In this document: positions 17,108-26,300 of the stretch, in pieces
Layout of the letters: each line of letters starts with the position of its first letter
How positions within the stretch are numbered: the stretch's first letter is position 1
Source of the DNA: CAYNLK01 sp964398055
GTDB taxonomy: Bacteria; Chloroflexota; Anaerolineae; 4572-78; J111
DNA: 64,000 nucleotides
NCBI GenBank assembly: GCA_964398055.1
Contig: CAYNLK010000034.1
Location: 1 to 64,000, forward strand
Direction: 5' to 3'
Program-made: the position numbers and the translations under genes
The notes under the pieces: generated by a model
Told to the model about the DNA's origin: nothing
The model's database searches: none
What the model saw: only the letters and a program-made list of their open reading frames with translations

Positions 17108-18550
17108 ATGAATCAAAGTACTGCCCTTGAATTTTCCCGTCGCCGCCCCCAACTGACCATGCTGGCGCGAGAGGATTGTTTGCGCCTGCACCGGGCCTCG
17201 TGCCAGATTTTGCGCCAGACCGGCGTAAAGGTGCACAGCGAGGCCGGGTTGAAATTGCTGCGTGAGGCGGGCGCAATGATCGAGGAGAAACTGGTCAAGA
17301 TACCGCCGTCGCTGGTGGAATGGGCGCTGGCGTCGGCGCCCGGCGCCTTCAACCTGTACAAACGGGGCGCGGACGAAGTCGCCCTTAAACTTGACGGCCA
17401 GGAGGTCTATTTTGGCCCCGGTTCCGATACCCTGCACTACCTGGACCCCCGCTCCGGTCAACGGCGCGATTACCAACTGGCCGATATCGCCGCTTGCGCC
17501 CGCCTGTGCGACGCCCTGCCCGAGATCGGTTTTATGATGTCGGTCGGCATCCCCGGCGACGTCCCCGCCGACCGTCATTACCGCTACCAATTTGCCACGC
17601 TGCTGCGCCATACCACCATGCCCATTGTCTTTGTGTGCGACGGCCTGGCCGACATCGAAGCGATCGGGGCGATGGCCGCGGCCGCGGCCGGGGGGATGGA
17701 GCGGCTGTCCCAATATCCCACTTTGTTGCTCTACTCCGAACCGAGCACGCCCTTGCAGCACTCCCGCGAAGCGGTGGACAAGCTGCTCTACTGCGCCGAG
17801 CACAAGATTCCGGTGACCCACTCGCCGGCCCCCATGATGGGCGGCACCGCGCCGGTCACCCTGGCCGGGGCGGTTGCCCTGGGCAACGCCGAGATGTTGA
17901 GTGGGCTGGTGCTGCACCAGCTCAAAAATCCGGGCGCGCCTTTCCTCTACGGCCACGGCGTCCACCACCTGGATATGAAACATATGATCAGCGTTTACGG
18001 CGCGGCCCCGGAGTTCCAACTGGCCCGGGTGATGGCCGCGGAGATGGGCCGCTTTTACGGCCTGCCGGTGTGGGGTTACGCCGGCCACAGCGACAGCAAG
18101 CTGGCCGACGGCCAGGCTGCGGCCGACGCCCAGGCTACGGTGCTGGTGGCCCTGCTGGCTAAAACCAATCTCAACCATGATGTCGGCTACCTGGAAAGCG
18201 GGCTGACCGGCTCGCCGGAAATGATGGTGCTGACCAACGAGATCATCTCATTGAGCCGTAAATTTGTTGAGGGGGTGCGGCTAGACGACGAGGCCCTGGC
18301 TCTGGATGTCATCCATCAGGTTGGGCCGGGCGGCGACTTTCTCAGCCACGACCACACCCTGGAGCACTGGCAGGAGTTGTGGGTGCCCCAACTGTTCGAC
18401 CGCCAGCGGCTCGACGCCTGGCAGGCGCAGGGGAGCAAGGATATCAACGCCCGTGTGCGCGAAGTCGCCATCGGCCTGATGGAGCGCCACCGGGTAGAGT
18501 CATTGCCGGACACGGTGGAGAGGGAGATCGACCTGATTTTGAAGGATTAA
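17108..18550 (+). CDS. MttB-family corrinoid-dependent methyltransferase, non-pyrrolysine type
   Basis: A 480-residue protein of the trimethylamine methyltransferase (MttB) superfamily, a TIM barrel that passes methyl groups from quaternary amines to a corrinoid protein. Recognisable parts are HRASCQILRQTGVKVHS, VYFGPGSDTLHYLDPRSG, SEPSTPLQHSREAVDKL and QVGPGGDFLSHDHTLEHW. The frame is continuous over the length of MttB with no internal TAG, so this is not the pyrrolysine enzyme; non-pyrrolysine homologues include MtgB, which acts on glycine betaine. No corrinoid protein or MtgA-like gene is adjacent. GGAGG lies about 14 bases before the ATG; an upstream in-frame ATG falls inside the repeat and was rejected. 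Confidence 0.88.
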   Translation: MNQSTALEFSRRRPQLTMLAREDCLRLHRASCQILRQTGVKVHSEAGLKLLREAGAMIEEKLVKIPPSLVEWALASAPGAFNLYKRGADEVALKLDGQEVYFGPGSDTLHYLDPRSGQRRDYQLADIAACARLCDALPEIGFMMSVGIPGDVPADRHYRYQFATLLRHTTMPIVFVCDGLADIEAIGAMAAAAAGGMERLSQYPTLLLYSEPSTPLQHSREAVDKLLYCAEHKIPVTHSPAPMMGGTAPVTLAGAVALGNAEMLSGLVLHQLKNPGAPFLYGHGVHHLDMKHMISVYGAAPEFQLARVMAAEMGRFYGLPVWGYAGHSDSKLADGQAAADAQATVLVALLAKTNLNHDVGYLESGLTGSPEMMVLTNEIISLSRKFVEGVRLDDEALALDVIHQVGPGGDFLSHDHTLEHWQELWVPQLFDRQRLDAWQAQGSKDINARVREVAIGLMERHRVESLPDTVEREIDLILKD

Positions 18551-18558
18551 AAGGATAG

Positions 18559-18669
18559 TCTACTACCCACCATCTAACCCGCAAACTGACCGAACGCGGT
18601 TTTAGCGACGAGGCTATCGAGAAGTTCCTGTATCGGAATTTTAGGCGTATCTTGGCAGAATTGCTGTAC
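18559..18669 (+). pseudogene. Possible C-terminal remnant of a membrane dipeptidase (peptidase M19)
   Basis: In the frame starting at 18559 the translation contains LTRKLTERGFSDEAIEKFL followed by YRNFRRILAEL. This resembles the end of M19 dipeptidases (LTEALLRRGYSEEDI, then GGNFLRV). No start codon or upstream domain remains, and a MITE-like element follows at 18720. It is probably a gene relic left after rearrangement. Confidence 0.45.
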
Positions 18670-18719
18670 GTCTCTTTTCTGTCACTGACAATCACGACTC
18701 CCATTAAAGAGCGAAATAT

Positions 18720-18850
18720 TGTAAGGGTCAATAACATTTTGAACGCCGGGGAAAGATTTACGCCCCTGGAGTCGAGGCTTCAGCCGGCCCCAGGGCTTTC
18801 TTACCGGCTAAAGCCTCGACTCCAACTGGTCAATATCATTCTGACCCTTA
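18720..18850. mobile_element. MITE-like element with long flanking duplication
   Basis: A 131-bp element starting tgtaagggtca and ending tgaccctta, with a second, inner inverted pair (ggagtcgaggctt and aagcctcgactcc). The 18-bp sequence cattaaagagcgaaatat flanks it on both sides (18702-18719 and 18851-18868). Its right half recurs at 1-71. There is no coding capacity. Confidence 0.75.
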
Positions 18851-18889
18851 CATTAAAGAGCGAAATATGTTACAATGGAACCAAATAAG

Positions 18890-19025
18890 AAGCCCCGCGG
18901 CAACCGGGGCTTGCTTGCACCTGGATCAGGTGAACGGCCACCCAATCAGGATGTCGGTTATGATATAGTCTTTCAGATAATGTTTCGGGGTATAGAAACC
19001 CGTTTTCTCGGAGAAAACGGGTTTC
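18890..19025. repeat. Inverted repeats upstream of hsdM
   Basis: Two hairpins: aagccccg (18890-18897) with cggggctt (18905-18912), and a near-perfect palindrome with 15-bp arms starting gaaacccgttttctc (18995-19025). The spacer from 18851 to 19121 contains no recognised gene. Confidence 0.7.
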
Positions 19026-19121
19026 TGAGCACGAATCTTTTTCTGAACATCTATAGTATGAGGGGCGTCGCCTGACCGGAGGGACGGCGCTTTTTTGTTT
19101 ATTCACCAAAAAGGACACCCA

Positions 19122-20693
19122 ATGGACATCACCACCCTGGAAAACTGGCTGTGGGAGGCGGCTTGCGCCATCCGCGGCCCGCTCGACGCCCCCAAGTTCA
19201 AAGATTACATCCTGCCGCTGTTATTCTACAAACGGCTGTGCGACGTATTCGAGGATGAACTACGCCGGGTCAAGGATGAGCTGGGCCTGCTCGACCTTGA
19301 CGTTGCCCGGCAGTTTGCCGACACGGACCGGACCCTGACCCGCTTCTACATCCCCCCGGAAGCGACCTGGCTTGAGGTGCGCCGCTCCACCGCCAAACTG
19401 GGCGAGCGCCTGACCGATGCCATGCTCGCCATCGGCAAGGAAAACTCCAAACTGCAAGGCGTCATCGACCGGCGTGATTTCAACGCCACCGAGGGCGGCC
19501 AGCGCATCCTGGAAGATGAAACCCTGGCCCGGCTGATGGAGATCCTCAACCGGCAGCGCCTGGGCCTGAAAGACGTGGAGCCGGACCTGCTGGGCCGGGC
19601 CTACGAGTATCTACTGCGGAAATTTGCCGAGGGCGGCGGCCAGAGCGCCGGGGAGTTCTTCACCCCGCGGGAGGTTGGGCTGCTGATGGCCGCCATCCTG
19701 GACCCGGAACAGGGCGACCGGATTTTTGATCCCGCCTGTGGCAGCGGCGGGCTGCTGATCAAAGCCCAGTTGCGCCTCCGGGAGAAGGTGGCCGCGGCCA
19801 AGGGCGTCGATCCCCACGACCTCAAAACCGGCGACATCGCCCGCCCCCTGCAACTATTTGGCCAGGAAATCAACGCCGACACCTATGCGATGGCCCGGAT
19901 GAACGCCTCGCTGCACGACATGGAGGCCGACATCCGCCGGGGCGACACGATGGTCAACCCTCGCTTTGTGGATGGCAGCGGAGGTTTGCTGAAGTTCGAC
20001 AAGGTCACAGCCAACCCGATGTGGAACCAAAAGTTCGGCACGGAGGTGTACGACAACGACACCTTCGACCGCTTCAGCTACGGCAGCCCACCTGGCAGCT
20101 CGGCCGACTGGGGCTGGATTCAGCATATGCTGGCCCAAACCACCGGCCAGGGCAAGCTGGCGGTAGTGCTCGATACCGGGGCCGTTTCCCGCGGCAGCGG
20201 CAACCAGGGCAGCAACAAGGAGCGAGACGCCCGCCAGAAAGTGGTCGAGGCCGATCTGGTGGAGGCGGTCATTTTGCTGCCGGAGAACCTGTTTTACAAC
20301 ACCTCTGCCCCCGGCATCATCCTGGTGCTGAACCGGGCCAAGCCCCATCCCGGCGAAATCCTGCTGATCAATGCCTCGAAACTGTTCTACAAAGGCAAGC
20401 CCAAGAATTACCTGGGCGACGAGCACATCGAGCAAATCTTTGGGCTGTATCACGACTGGCGGGCCGCGGAGAAGCTGAGCGCCATCGTCGCCGCCGAAGA
20501 GGTGACCCGCAACGATTACAACCTCAGCCCCAGCCGCTACGTAGCCGCCGACGAGCAGGAACCGGCCCTGCCCCTGGAAGAGGCGTTGGTGCTGCTGGCC
20601 GAGGCCGAAGAAGCCCGCCGGGAAGCGGATGTGGAACTGGATGCGGTGCTGGCGGCGTTGGGTTTCGCTGAATGGAGGAGTAATGGCGGCTGA
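19122..20693 (+). CDS. hsdM: Type I restriction-modification methylase subunit HsdM
   Basis: A 523-residue N6-adenine methyltransferase subunit. The HsdM N-terminal helical domain covers about 1-140 and the catalytic domain about 150-480. Motif I (FDPACGSGGLLI, about 205) binds SAM. Motif IV, usually NPPF or NPPY, reads TANPMWNQKF here (about 302). It works with HsdS to methylate a bipartite target and with HsdR to cleave unmodified DNA. AGGACACCC precedes the ATG. It overlaps hsdS by 11 bases. Confidence 0.93.
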   Translation: MDITTLENWLWEAACAIRGPLDAPKFKDYILPLLFYKRLCDVFEDELRRVKDELGLLDLDVARQFADTDRTLTRFYIPPEATWLEVRRSTAKLGERLTDAMLAIGKENSKLQGVIDRRDFNATEGGQRILEDETLARLMEILNRQRLGLKDVEPDLLGRAYEYLLRKFAEGGGQSAGEFFTPREVGLLMAAILDPEQGDRIFDPACGSGGLLIKAQLRLREKVAAAKGVDPHDLKTGDIARPLQLFGQEINADTYAMARMNASLHDMEADIRRGDTMVNPRFVDGSGGLLKFDKVTANPMWNQKFGTEVYDNDTFDRFSYGSPPGSSADWGWIQHMLAQTTGQGKLAVVLDTGAVSRGSGNQGSNKERDARQKVVEADLVEAVILLPENLFYNTSAPGIILVLNRAKPHPGEILLINASKLFYKGKPKNYLGDEHIEQIFGLYHDWRAAEKLSAIVAAEEVTRNDYNLSPSRYVAADEQEPALPLEEALVLLAEAEEARREADVELDAVLAALGFAEWRSNGG

Positions 20694-22008
20694 GTTCAAA
20701 ACGACCGCAAACAATAGCCCTCACCCCCGTCGCTCTGCGACTCCCCCTCTCCCAAATTGGGAGAGGGGGCCAGGGGGAGAGGGCTTCAACCCCACCGCGC
20801 TGGGCGACCTCCCCGCCGAGTGGGAGGTGGTGCGGCTAGACAACGTTATAGAGTCGGGGAAGTCCTCTATCAATCCGTTGGATTTTCCGACCGAAAAATT
20901 TGATTACTATAGCATTCCAGCCTACCAAGTATCAGTAAATCCGTTTATTGAAATTGGTAATGAAATACGAAGCCAGAAATTACTGGTCGAGACTGGTACT
21001 GTCTTATTCGGCAAGCTTAATCCAAACGTACCGAAAGTATGGAGAGTAGTTTCAAATTCTGAAAGACGCAAAATTGCCTCGACTGAATTTATTCCACTTG
21101 TCCCAAAGAAAGGCAAGATAGACTTCCAATTCTTATATTTTCTTGCGTTGTCTAATTATGTTTTGCCAAAGTCGCAAGAATTAGTCAGCGGCTCTACCCC
21201 AAGTCGTCAGCGAGTTGACCATAAGTCTTTCACGCAAATCCCCATCCCCCTCCCTCCCCTCGACGAGCAGCGCCGGATTGCCTACGTTCTCAACACTGTC
21301 CAGCAGGCGATAGCCGCCCAGGATGACCTCATCGCCGCGGCGCAGGAGGTCAAGCGGTCGTTGATGCGGCGGCTGTTCACCTACGGTCCCGGCCCGGAGC
21401 CTGTCCCGACCAAAGAGACGAAAATCGGTGAGGTGCCGGAGCATTGGGAGGTGGTGGAATGGGGTAGTATTTCGGAAATTATTATGGGACAATCGCCGCC
21501 CGGTCATACGTATAACGAATATGGAAACGGCATACCCCTAATCAATGGCCCTGCCGAATATGGTCCTAAGCATCCTATGCCTACGAAGTGGACGACGCAA
21601 CCGACTAAAATTTCACGGCCAAATGATATTTTGTTCTGTGTCAGGGGAAATACTACGGGAAGAATGAATATCGCTGATAGAGAATACTGTATCGGTCGTG
21701 GTGTGGCAGCGATTCGAGAATTAGAAAACGTATCAGATATTGGTTACCTGTTCTATCTAGCTTCGAAAAATGCCAACAGGATACTGAGCATTGCTACTGC
21801 CGGTGGTTCAACATTTCCAAATATAAGTAAATCCCAATTAAACGGCTACAAAGTCCCATCGCCTCCCATCGACGAACAACACCAAATCGCCCACATCCTC
21901 CAAACCGCCGATGCCAAAATCGCCGCGGAGCAGGATCGGCGGGCGGCGTTGCAGGCGTTGTTTAATAGTCTGTTGCAGGAGTTGATGACGGGAAAGTTGC
22001 GGGTGTAG
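20683..22008 (+). CDS. hsdS: Type I restriction-modification specificity subunit HsdS
   Basis: A 441-residue subunit with two target-recognition domains (about 40-190 and 250-400), each followed by a conserved helix that includes LPPLDEQRRIAYVLNTVQQ or PPIDEQHQIAHILQTAD. Together they set the two halves of the DNA target. Residues about 12-34 are encoded by the cccctctccca hairpin repeat and lie before the first recognition domain (NPTALGDLPAEWEVVRL). GGAGG precedes the ATG. The recognition domains are more AT-rich than hsdM, as is common for such variable segments. Confidence 0.92.
   Translation: MAAEFKTTANNSPHPRRSATPPLPNWERGPGGEGFNPTALGDLPAEWEVVRLDNVIESGKSSINPLDFPTEKFDYYSIPAYQVSVNPFIEIGNEIRSQKLLVETGTVLFGKLNPNVPKVWRVVSNSERRKIASTEFIPLVPKKGKIDFQFLYFLALSNYVLPKSQELVSGSTPSRQRVDHKSFTQIPIPLPPLDEQRRIAYVLNTVQQAIAAQDDLIAAAQEVKRSLMRRLFTYGPGPEPVPTKETKIGEVPEHWEVVEWGSISEIIMGQSPPGHTYNEYGNGIPLINGPAEYGPKHPMPTKWTTQPTKISRPNDILFCVRGNTTGRMNIADREYCIGRGVAAIRELENVSDIGYLFYLASKNANRILSIATAGGSTFPNISKSQLNGYKVPSPPIDEQHQIAHILQTADAKIAAEQDRRAALQALFNSLLQELMTGKLRV
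20717..20784. repeat. Hairpin repeat inserted in frame in hsdS
   Basis: A copy of the gccctcacccc...ccccctctccca / tgggagaggggg...gagggc family, a long G/C-strand hairpin. It adds about 23 codons to the N-terminus of HsdS without shifting the frame. Other copies lie at 22622-22702, 23216-23363 and 24179-24269. Confidence 0.9.
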
Positions 22009-22016
22009 GCCCTCCC

Positions 22017-22200
22017 CCCCGTCCATCGCTCCCCACCTGAGACCCCCACAACCCAAATGTGGGGGAGTGGGTGTGGGGGTGNNNNNNNNNNTTTGTGGTT
22101 CTTTGGGGGGGGGTGCCCCCCCCCCACGCGCAGTCCCCCCCTCACATACACCCCCATCACATTATTTTGGGTTGGGGGGGTTGGGGGGTGAGGGCCAAAG
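22017..22200. repeat. G-rich/C-rich repeat with an assembly gap
   Basis: A skewed region of C-runs and G-runs, ending like the other hairpin repeats (ggggggtgagggcc). Ten Ns at 22082-22091 mark a scaffold gap inside it, so the true length and copy number are unknown. No gene is visible. Confidence 0.85.
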
Positions 22201-22208
22201 GAGTACCC

Positions 22209-22622
22209 ATGCCACAACAGCAAAAACAGATCCGGGCCGTGCGGCCCGTTCGACAACGGGCGCGTGAGTTGCGCCAGGAAATGACACCCGCCGAAGCAAT
22301 ACTTTGGGACCATGTGCGCAATAGAAAACTGGCCGGGTTCAAATTTCGGCGGCAGCATCCCGTGGATCGTTTCATCGTCGATTTTTACTGCGCCGCCTGC
22401 CAATTGGTCGTGGAGATAGACGGTGACATCCACGATTTACAGCAGGAGCGGGACGCGGTTCGCACCGAGGCATTAGAACAGCACGGCTATCGGGTCGTTC
22501 GTTTTCATAATGAGCAGGTGCTCAACGACCTCGAGACGGTGTTAGCCGCCCTGGAAGCGGCCTGTCTATCCCGTGGAGGTGATGGTAAAACCGGGGGCGA
22601 CGTGGTTGAGGTCGAAGTGTAG
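22209..22622 (+). CDS. DUF559 / Vsr-like endonuclease-fold protein
   Basis: A 137-residue protein of the DUF559 family, related in fold to very-short-patch repair endonucleases. Typical motifs are ELRQEMTPAEAILWDHVRN, FKFRRQHPVDRFIVDFYC and LVVEIDGDIHDLQQERDAVR, followed by GYRVVRFHNEQVL. The Asp and Glu of FIVDFYC and VVEIDG fit a PD-(D/E)XK-like site. DUF559 genes often sit next to restriction or methylase genes, as here between hsdS and hsdR; the exact role is unknown. The ATG follows a GGAG-like site. The last few codons run into a hairpin repeat. Confidence 0.85.
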   Translation: MPQQQKQIRAVRPVRQRARELRQEMTPAEAILWDHVRNRKLAGFKFRRQHPVDRFIVDFYCAACQLVVEIDGDIHDLQQERDAVRTEALEQHGYRVVRFHNEQVLNDLETVLAALEAACLSRGGDGKTGGDVVEVEV

Positions 22623-22702
22623 GCCCTCACCCCTGTCCTTCGCTGCGCTCAGGACTCCCCCTCTCCCAAAATTTGGGAGAGGGGGCCGGGGGGTGAGGGC
22701 CT
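22622..22702. repeat. Hairpin repeat between DUF559 gene and small minus-strand gene
   Basis: A complete copy of the family: ggccctcacccc, an inner ccttcgctgcgctcagg segment, ccccctctcccaaaa paired with tttgggagaggggg, then ggtgagggcc. The arms can form a stem of more than 15 bp. Confidence 0.9.
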
Positions 22703-22707
22703 TCAGT

Positions 22708-22944
22708 TTATTCAAGTTGTTCCAGGGCGTTGCGCCATTCGATGGAGTCTTCCCAGGCCGGGTGCTCCTCGATTTCCTGGTTGTCCAGTTTTTGTTCCAA
22801 CTCCGGCAGCCGGCAGCGGTACTGTTTTTCAAAAGCGGCGATGCGCTGCTGGAGCAACTTCCGGTGAGTCTGAACCTCGCTCTGCAGGCCGGCCAGCTTA
22901 CTGGCCGAAATATTGGGCATCTGCTCAATTAAACTTTGTGACAT
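22708..22944 (-). CDS. Small coiled-coil-like hypothetical protein
   Basis: A 78-residue protein with high Glu/Gln content and a heptad-like stretch (LQSEVQTHRKLLQQRIAAFE). No known domain was recognised. It is read opposite to the restriction genes and lies between two repeat clusters, so it may be an independent insertion or a cargo gene. GGTGAAG lies near the ATG. Confidence 0.55.
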   Translation of the reverse strand: MSQSLIEQMPNISASKLAGLQSEVQTHRKLLQQRIAAFEKQYRCRLPELEQKLDNQEIEEHPAWEDSIEWRNALEQLE

Positions 22945-23026
22945 AGGTCTTCACCGCGGGAATAAGGCTTACCTGAACCTACCCTGACATTATAGCACGT
23001 TTTTCAGGATTTCGAGGAATTGAACG

Positions 23027-23368
23027 GTGAATGAAACCAATCCGGTGGTGCTGCAAATCTCAGGCCAGTGGCATATCGTGGAGCACAGCCGGCGCTCTGA
23101 AACGTCGTTGTGTGGCAAAAGGGTCGCCAATCGGGGGGCGCACGCCCGGCTGAGTGTGGTCGGTGAGAAGAATACCTGTGCCAAGTGCTTGAAACTGTTT
23201 AGGGAAATCAACCCAATCCCCCCTCTCCCGCCAGGCAGGAGAGAGGCCGGAGGTGAGGACCCGACCTCCCCCTCTCCCAAAATTTGGGAGAGGGGGCCGG
23301 GGGGTGAGAACCCGATCTCCCCCTCTCCCGAATATCGGGAGAGGGGGCTGGGGGGTGAGGGCCAATGA
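23027..23368 (+). CDS. Small Cys-containing protein with repeat-encoded C-terminus, coupled to hsdR
   Basis: A 113-residue protein starting at GTG. The first 62 residues look like a natural small protein with cysteines in SLCGKRV and NTCAKCLKLF, possibly a zinc-binding pair. From residue 64 onward the frame runs through three copies of the hairpin repeat, giving Pro/Gly/Glu-rich words such as SPSPKIWERGPGGEN. Its TGA overlaps the hsdR ATG (ATGA at 23365-23368), so translation through the repeats may deliver ribosomes to hsdR. Function unknown; the original protein probably ended earlier. Confidence 0.6.
   Translation: MNETNPVVLQISGQWHIVEHSRRSETSLCGKRVANRGAHARLSVVGEKNTCAKCLKLFREINPIPPLPPGRREAGGEDPTSPSPKIWERGPGGENPISPSPEYRERGLGGEGQ
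23216..23363. repeat. Three tandem copies of the hairpin repeat before hsdR
   Basis: Units at about 23216-23260, 23266-23309 and 23315-23363 each have ccccctctccc and gggagaggggg arms with slightly different loops (gccaggcagg, aaaatttg, gaatatc). They lie inside the reading frame of the small Cys protein and end two bases before the hsdR start. Confidence 0.9.
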
Positions 23369-26300
23369 GTCTTATCACCGAAAAACGAGACGTTCAAGAC
23401 CAACTCATCAACTATCTGCAAGGCATCGGCTGGAGCTACCTGCCGCCGCTGACCGTGGCCAAGGAACGGGCCAACAATGACGGCGAACCGTTCCTGCCCG
23501 CCATCGTCCGGCAACAGTTGATTGCCCTCAACCCCGGTCTGGTCACCGAAGCCAATGTCGCCGACGTGCTGCGCCGGCTGCGGCTGGTCCAGCCCACCAT
23601 CGCCGGGAACGAGGATTTCCTCAGCGCCCTGCGCGGCCACTGGACCGTGGCTCACCCGGTCGAGAAGCGGGAGTACAACCTGACCTTGATCGACTACGAC
23701 AATCTCGAGGCCAACCGCTTCCACTTCACCCAGGAACTCCCCTTTGCAGATTACGACCGTCGCCGGCCTGACCTGGTACTCTACGTCAACGGCCTGCCCC
23801 TGGTCATCATCGAGAACAAAAGCCCCACCCTGCGGGATCCCGAACTGGAAGCCTTTGACCAGGTTCAGCGGCTCTACACCCGCGACATCCCCGGCCTGCT
23901 CAAATTCGTCCAATTCTTTGCCGCCTGCGACCTGCGGCTGCATTACGCCCCTACCTGGAATGACAGCCTCAAAGCCTTCTACCGCTGGAAGGTTGAGGGC
24001 AAAGATTACGGCCTGGAACGGCTCAGTAAAGCGATGTTCGACCGGGCGCACCTGCTCAATCTCATTCAAGATTACCTCATCTTCTACCGGGCCGACGACC
24101 AGACCCACAAATTTGTACTGCGTCCCCACCAGATTCGGGCCACCGAGCAGGTGGTGGAGCGGGTGGTCAACGGGATCAGCCCTCACCCCCGTCCTGCGGA
24201 CTCCCCCTCTCCCAGACTTGCCCTGAGCGCAGCCGAAGGGTTGGGAGAGGGGGTCGGGGGGAGAGGGCCAAAAACAGGCCTCGTCTGGCACACCCAGGGC
24301 AGCGGCAAAACGCTGACCATGATCGTCACCGCCCACAAGCTGCGCCGCCTGGCCCAGTTAGAGAACCCTACCATCCTGATCATAGTGGACCGGCTGGAAC
24401 TGGAAACCCAGATGGTCCAGAATTTGGAAGCCTTTGGCTTCCCGGTCGTCACCCGGGCCGAGCGCAAGTCCCACCTGACCCGCCTGCTCAAAACCGACTA
24501 CCGGGGCGTGATCGTCACCACCATCCACAAGTTCGACCTGCAACCCAAGCAGCTCAACCAACGCGCCAACATCATCGTCCTGGTCGATGAGGCCCATCGC
24601 ACCCAGGAGGGCAACCTGGGCATCTTTATGCGGGCCGCCCTGCCCAACGCCTTTTATTTTGGCTACACCGGCACGCCCATCGACAAGGGCAAGATCGGCC
24701 AGGGTACCTTTGAGAAATTCGGTAAGCCCGATCCTTTGGGCTACCTGGACAAATACGGCATCGATGAGTCCATCGAGGATGGGGCCACCGTCCGGCTGTG
24801 GTACACCCTGGCTCCCTCGGAACTGCGGGTAGATCGGGAGACCCTGCAACGGGAGTTCCATGACAAGATTGAAGACGCCGCCAGCATCGAAGAGCTGAAC
24901 CGGATGCTCGACCGGGCCGAACATCTCAAGTCGGTCATGAAGGCTGATGACCGGGTGCGCGGCATCGCCGCCCACCTGGCCGAGCATTTCACCACCAACG
25001 TCGAGCCGCGGGGCTTCAAGGCCATGCTGGTGGCCATCGACCGGGAAGCCTGCGCCCTCTACAAGCAGGCTCTTGACAAGCTGCTGCCGGCAGATTACAG
25101 TACCGTCGTTTACACCGACAACCCAAAAAAAGATACCGAGCTGATGCGGGAGTACTATTTGAACGAGGACCAAGAAAAGAGCGTCCGCAAAACCTTCCGC
25201 GACCCGGCCAAACTGCCCAAGATTCTGATCGTCACCGAAAAGTTATTGACCGGCTACGATGCGCCGGTGCTCTACTGCATGTACCTGGACAAGCCGATGC
25301 GGGATCACACCCTGCTGCAAGCCATCGCCCGGATCAACCGGCCCTACCCCGATAAAGACAGCGGCTTGCTGGTCGATTACGTCGGCATCTTTGAAGATCT
25401 GCAAAAGGCGCTGGCCTTTGACCAGGCCGCCATCAGCAAGGCCCTGATCGACCTGAACCGGCTCAAGGAGCAGTTTGTCGAGGGGCTGGTCAAGCTGGAG
25501 TACATGCTGGCCCCGCTCGATCTGGATACCGTCGCCGGTCGGGACGAGCGTATTATCGAGTACTTCTTTGACCAGGCCCGGCGGGACGAGTTCCGCCAGC
25601 AGTTCAAGGCCCTCCAAACCGCCTACGAGGTCATCTCGCCCGATCCCTTCCTGCGGGACTACCTGTTCCGCTATGCCCTGATCGCCCAGGTTCACACGGT
25701 GGTCTATCGCTACTTTGATCCCGAAGCGCAGCAGCGGGCTATCCGCTTCGACCTGCTCCAAAAGACCGATCAGTTGATCCGGCAGAACGTCGAACTGGTC
25801 TCGCTGGCCTCGCCCCTGCCGCTCTACCCCATCAACAAGGATATCGGCCGGGTGGTGGCCGCCGACAACGTCAGCGACCAGGTCAAGGTCATCAACCTCT
25901 ACCGCAGCCTGGTAGCTCACATCCAGGCCCACGAAGCCAACCAGCCCTATCTCATCCCCATTGCCGATGAAGTGGAGACCATCATCCAGCGGTTACGGGA
26001 GCGACAGATCAGCGTCGAGGATGCGCTCCAAGCCGCTGAAATACAGGCCGAACGCGTGGTGCAGGCCGAACAAGAGCGCCGCCAGAGCAACCTGGACGAT
26101 AAAGCGTTTGCCCTCTGCTTTGTGCTCAAGGATTACGGGATGCCTGAGGCCGAGGTCAAAGCAGTTGCAATCCAGCAAACCATCGACCGCTACCCTGGCT
26201 GGCCTTACAACCAGAAGCTGGAGCGGGAAGTCCGGCTGGCGTTGTACCGGCTGCTGATGGCCAGGCCGCCCCAGGTCGCCGAAGAACGGGGCGACTACAG

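Noticed and set aside
17108..18550. Pyrrolysine-containing MttB
   Set aside because: There is no in-frame TAG; the frame is full length.
22573..22932. Plus-strand frame opposite the 78-residue gene
   Set aside because: Its first half is hairpin repeat and its second half is the antisense of a more protein-like frame.
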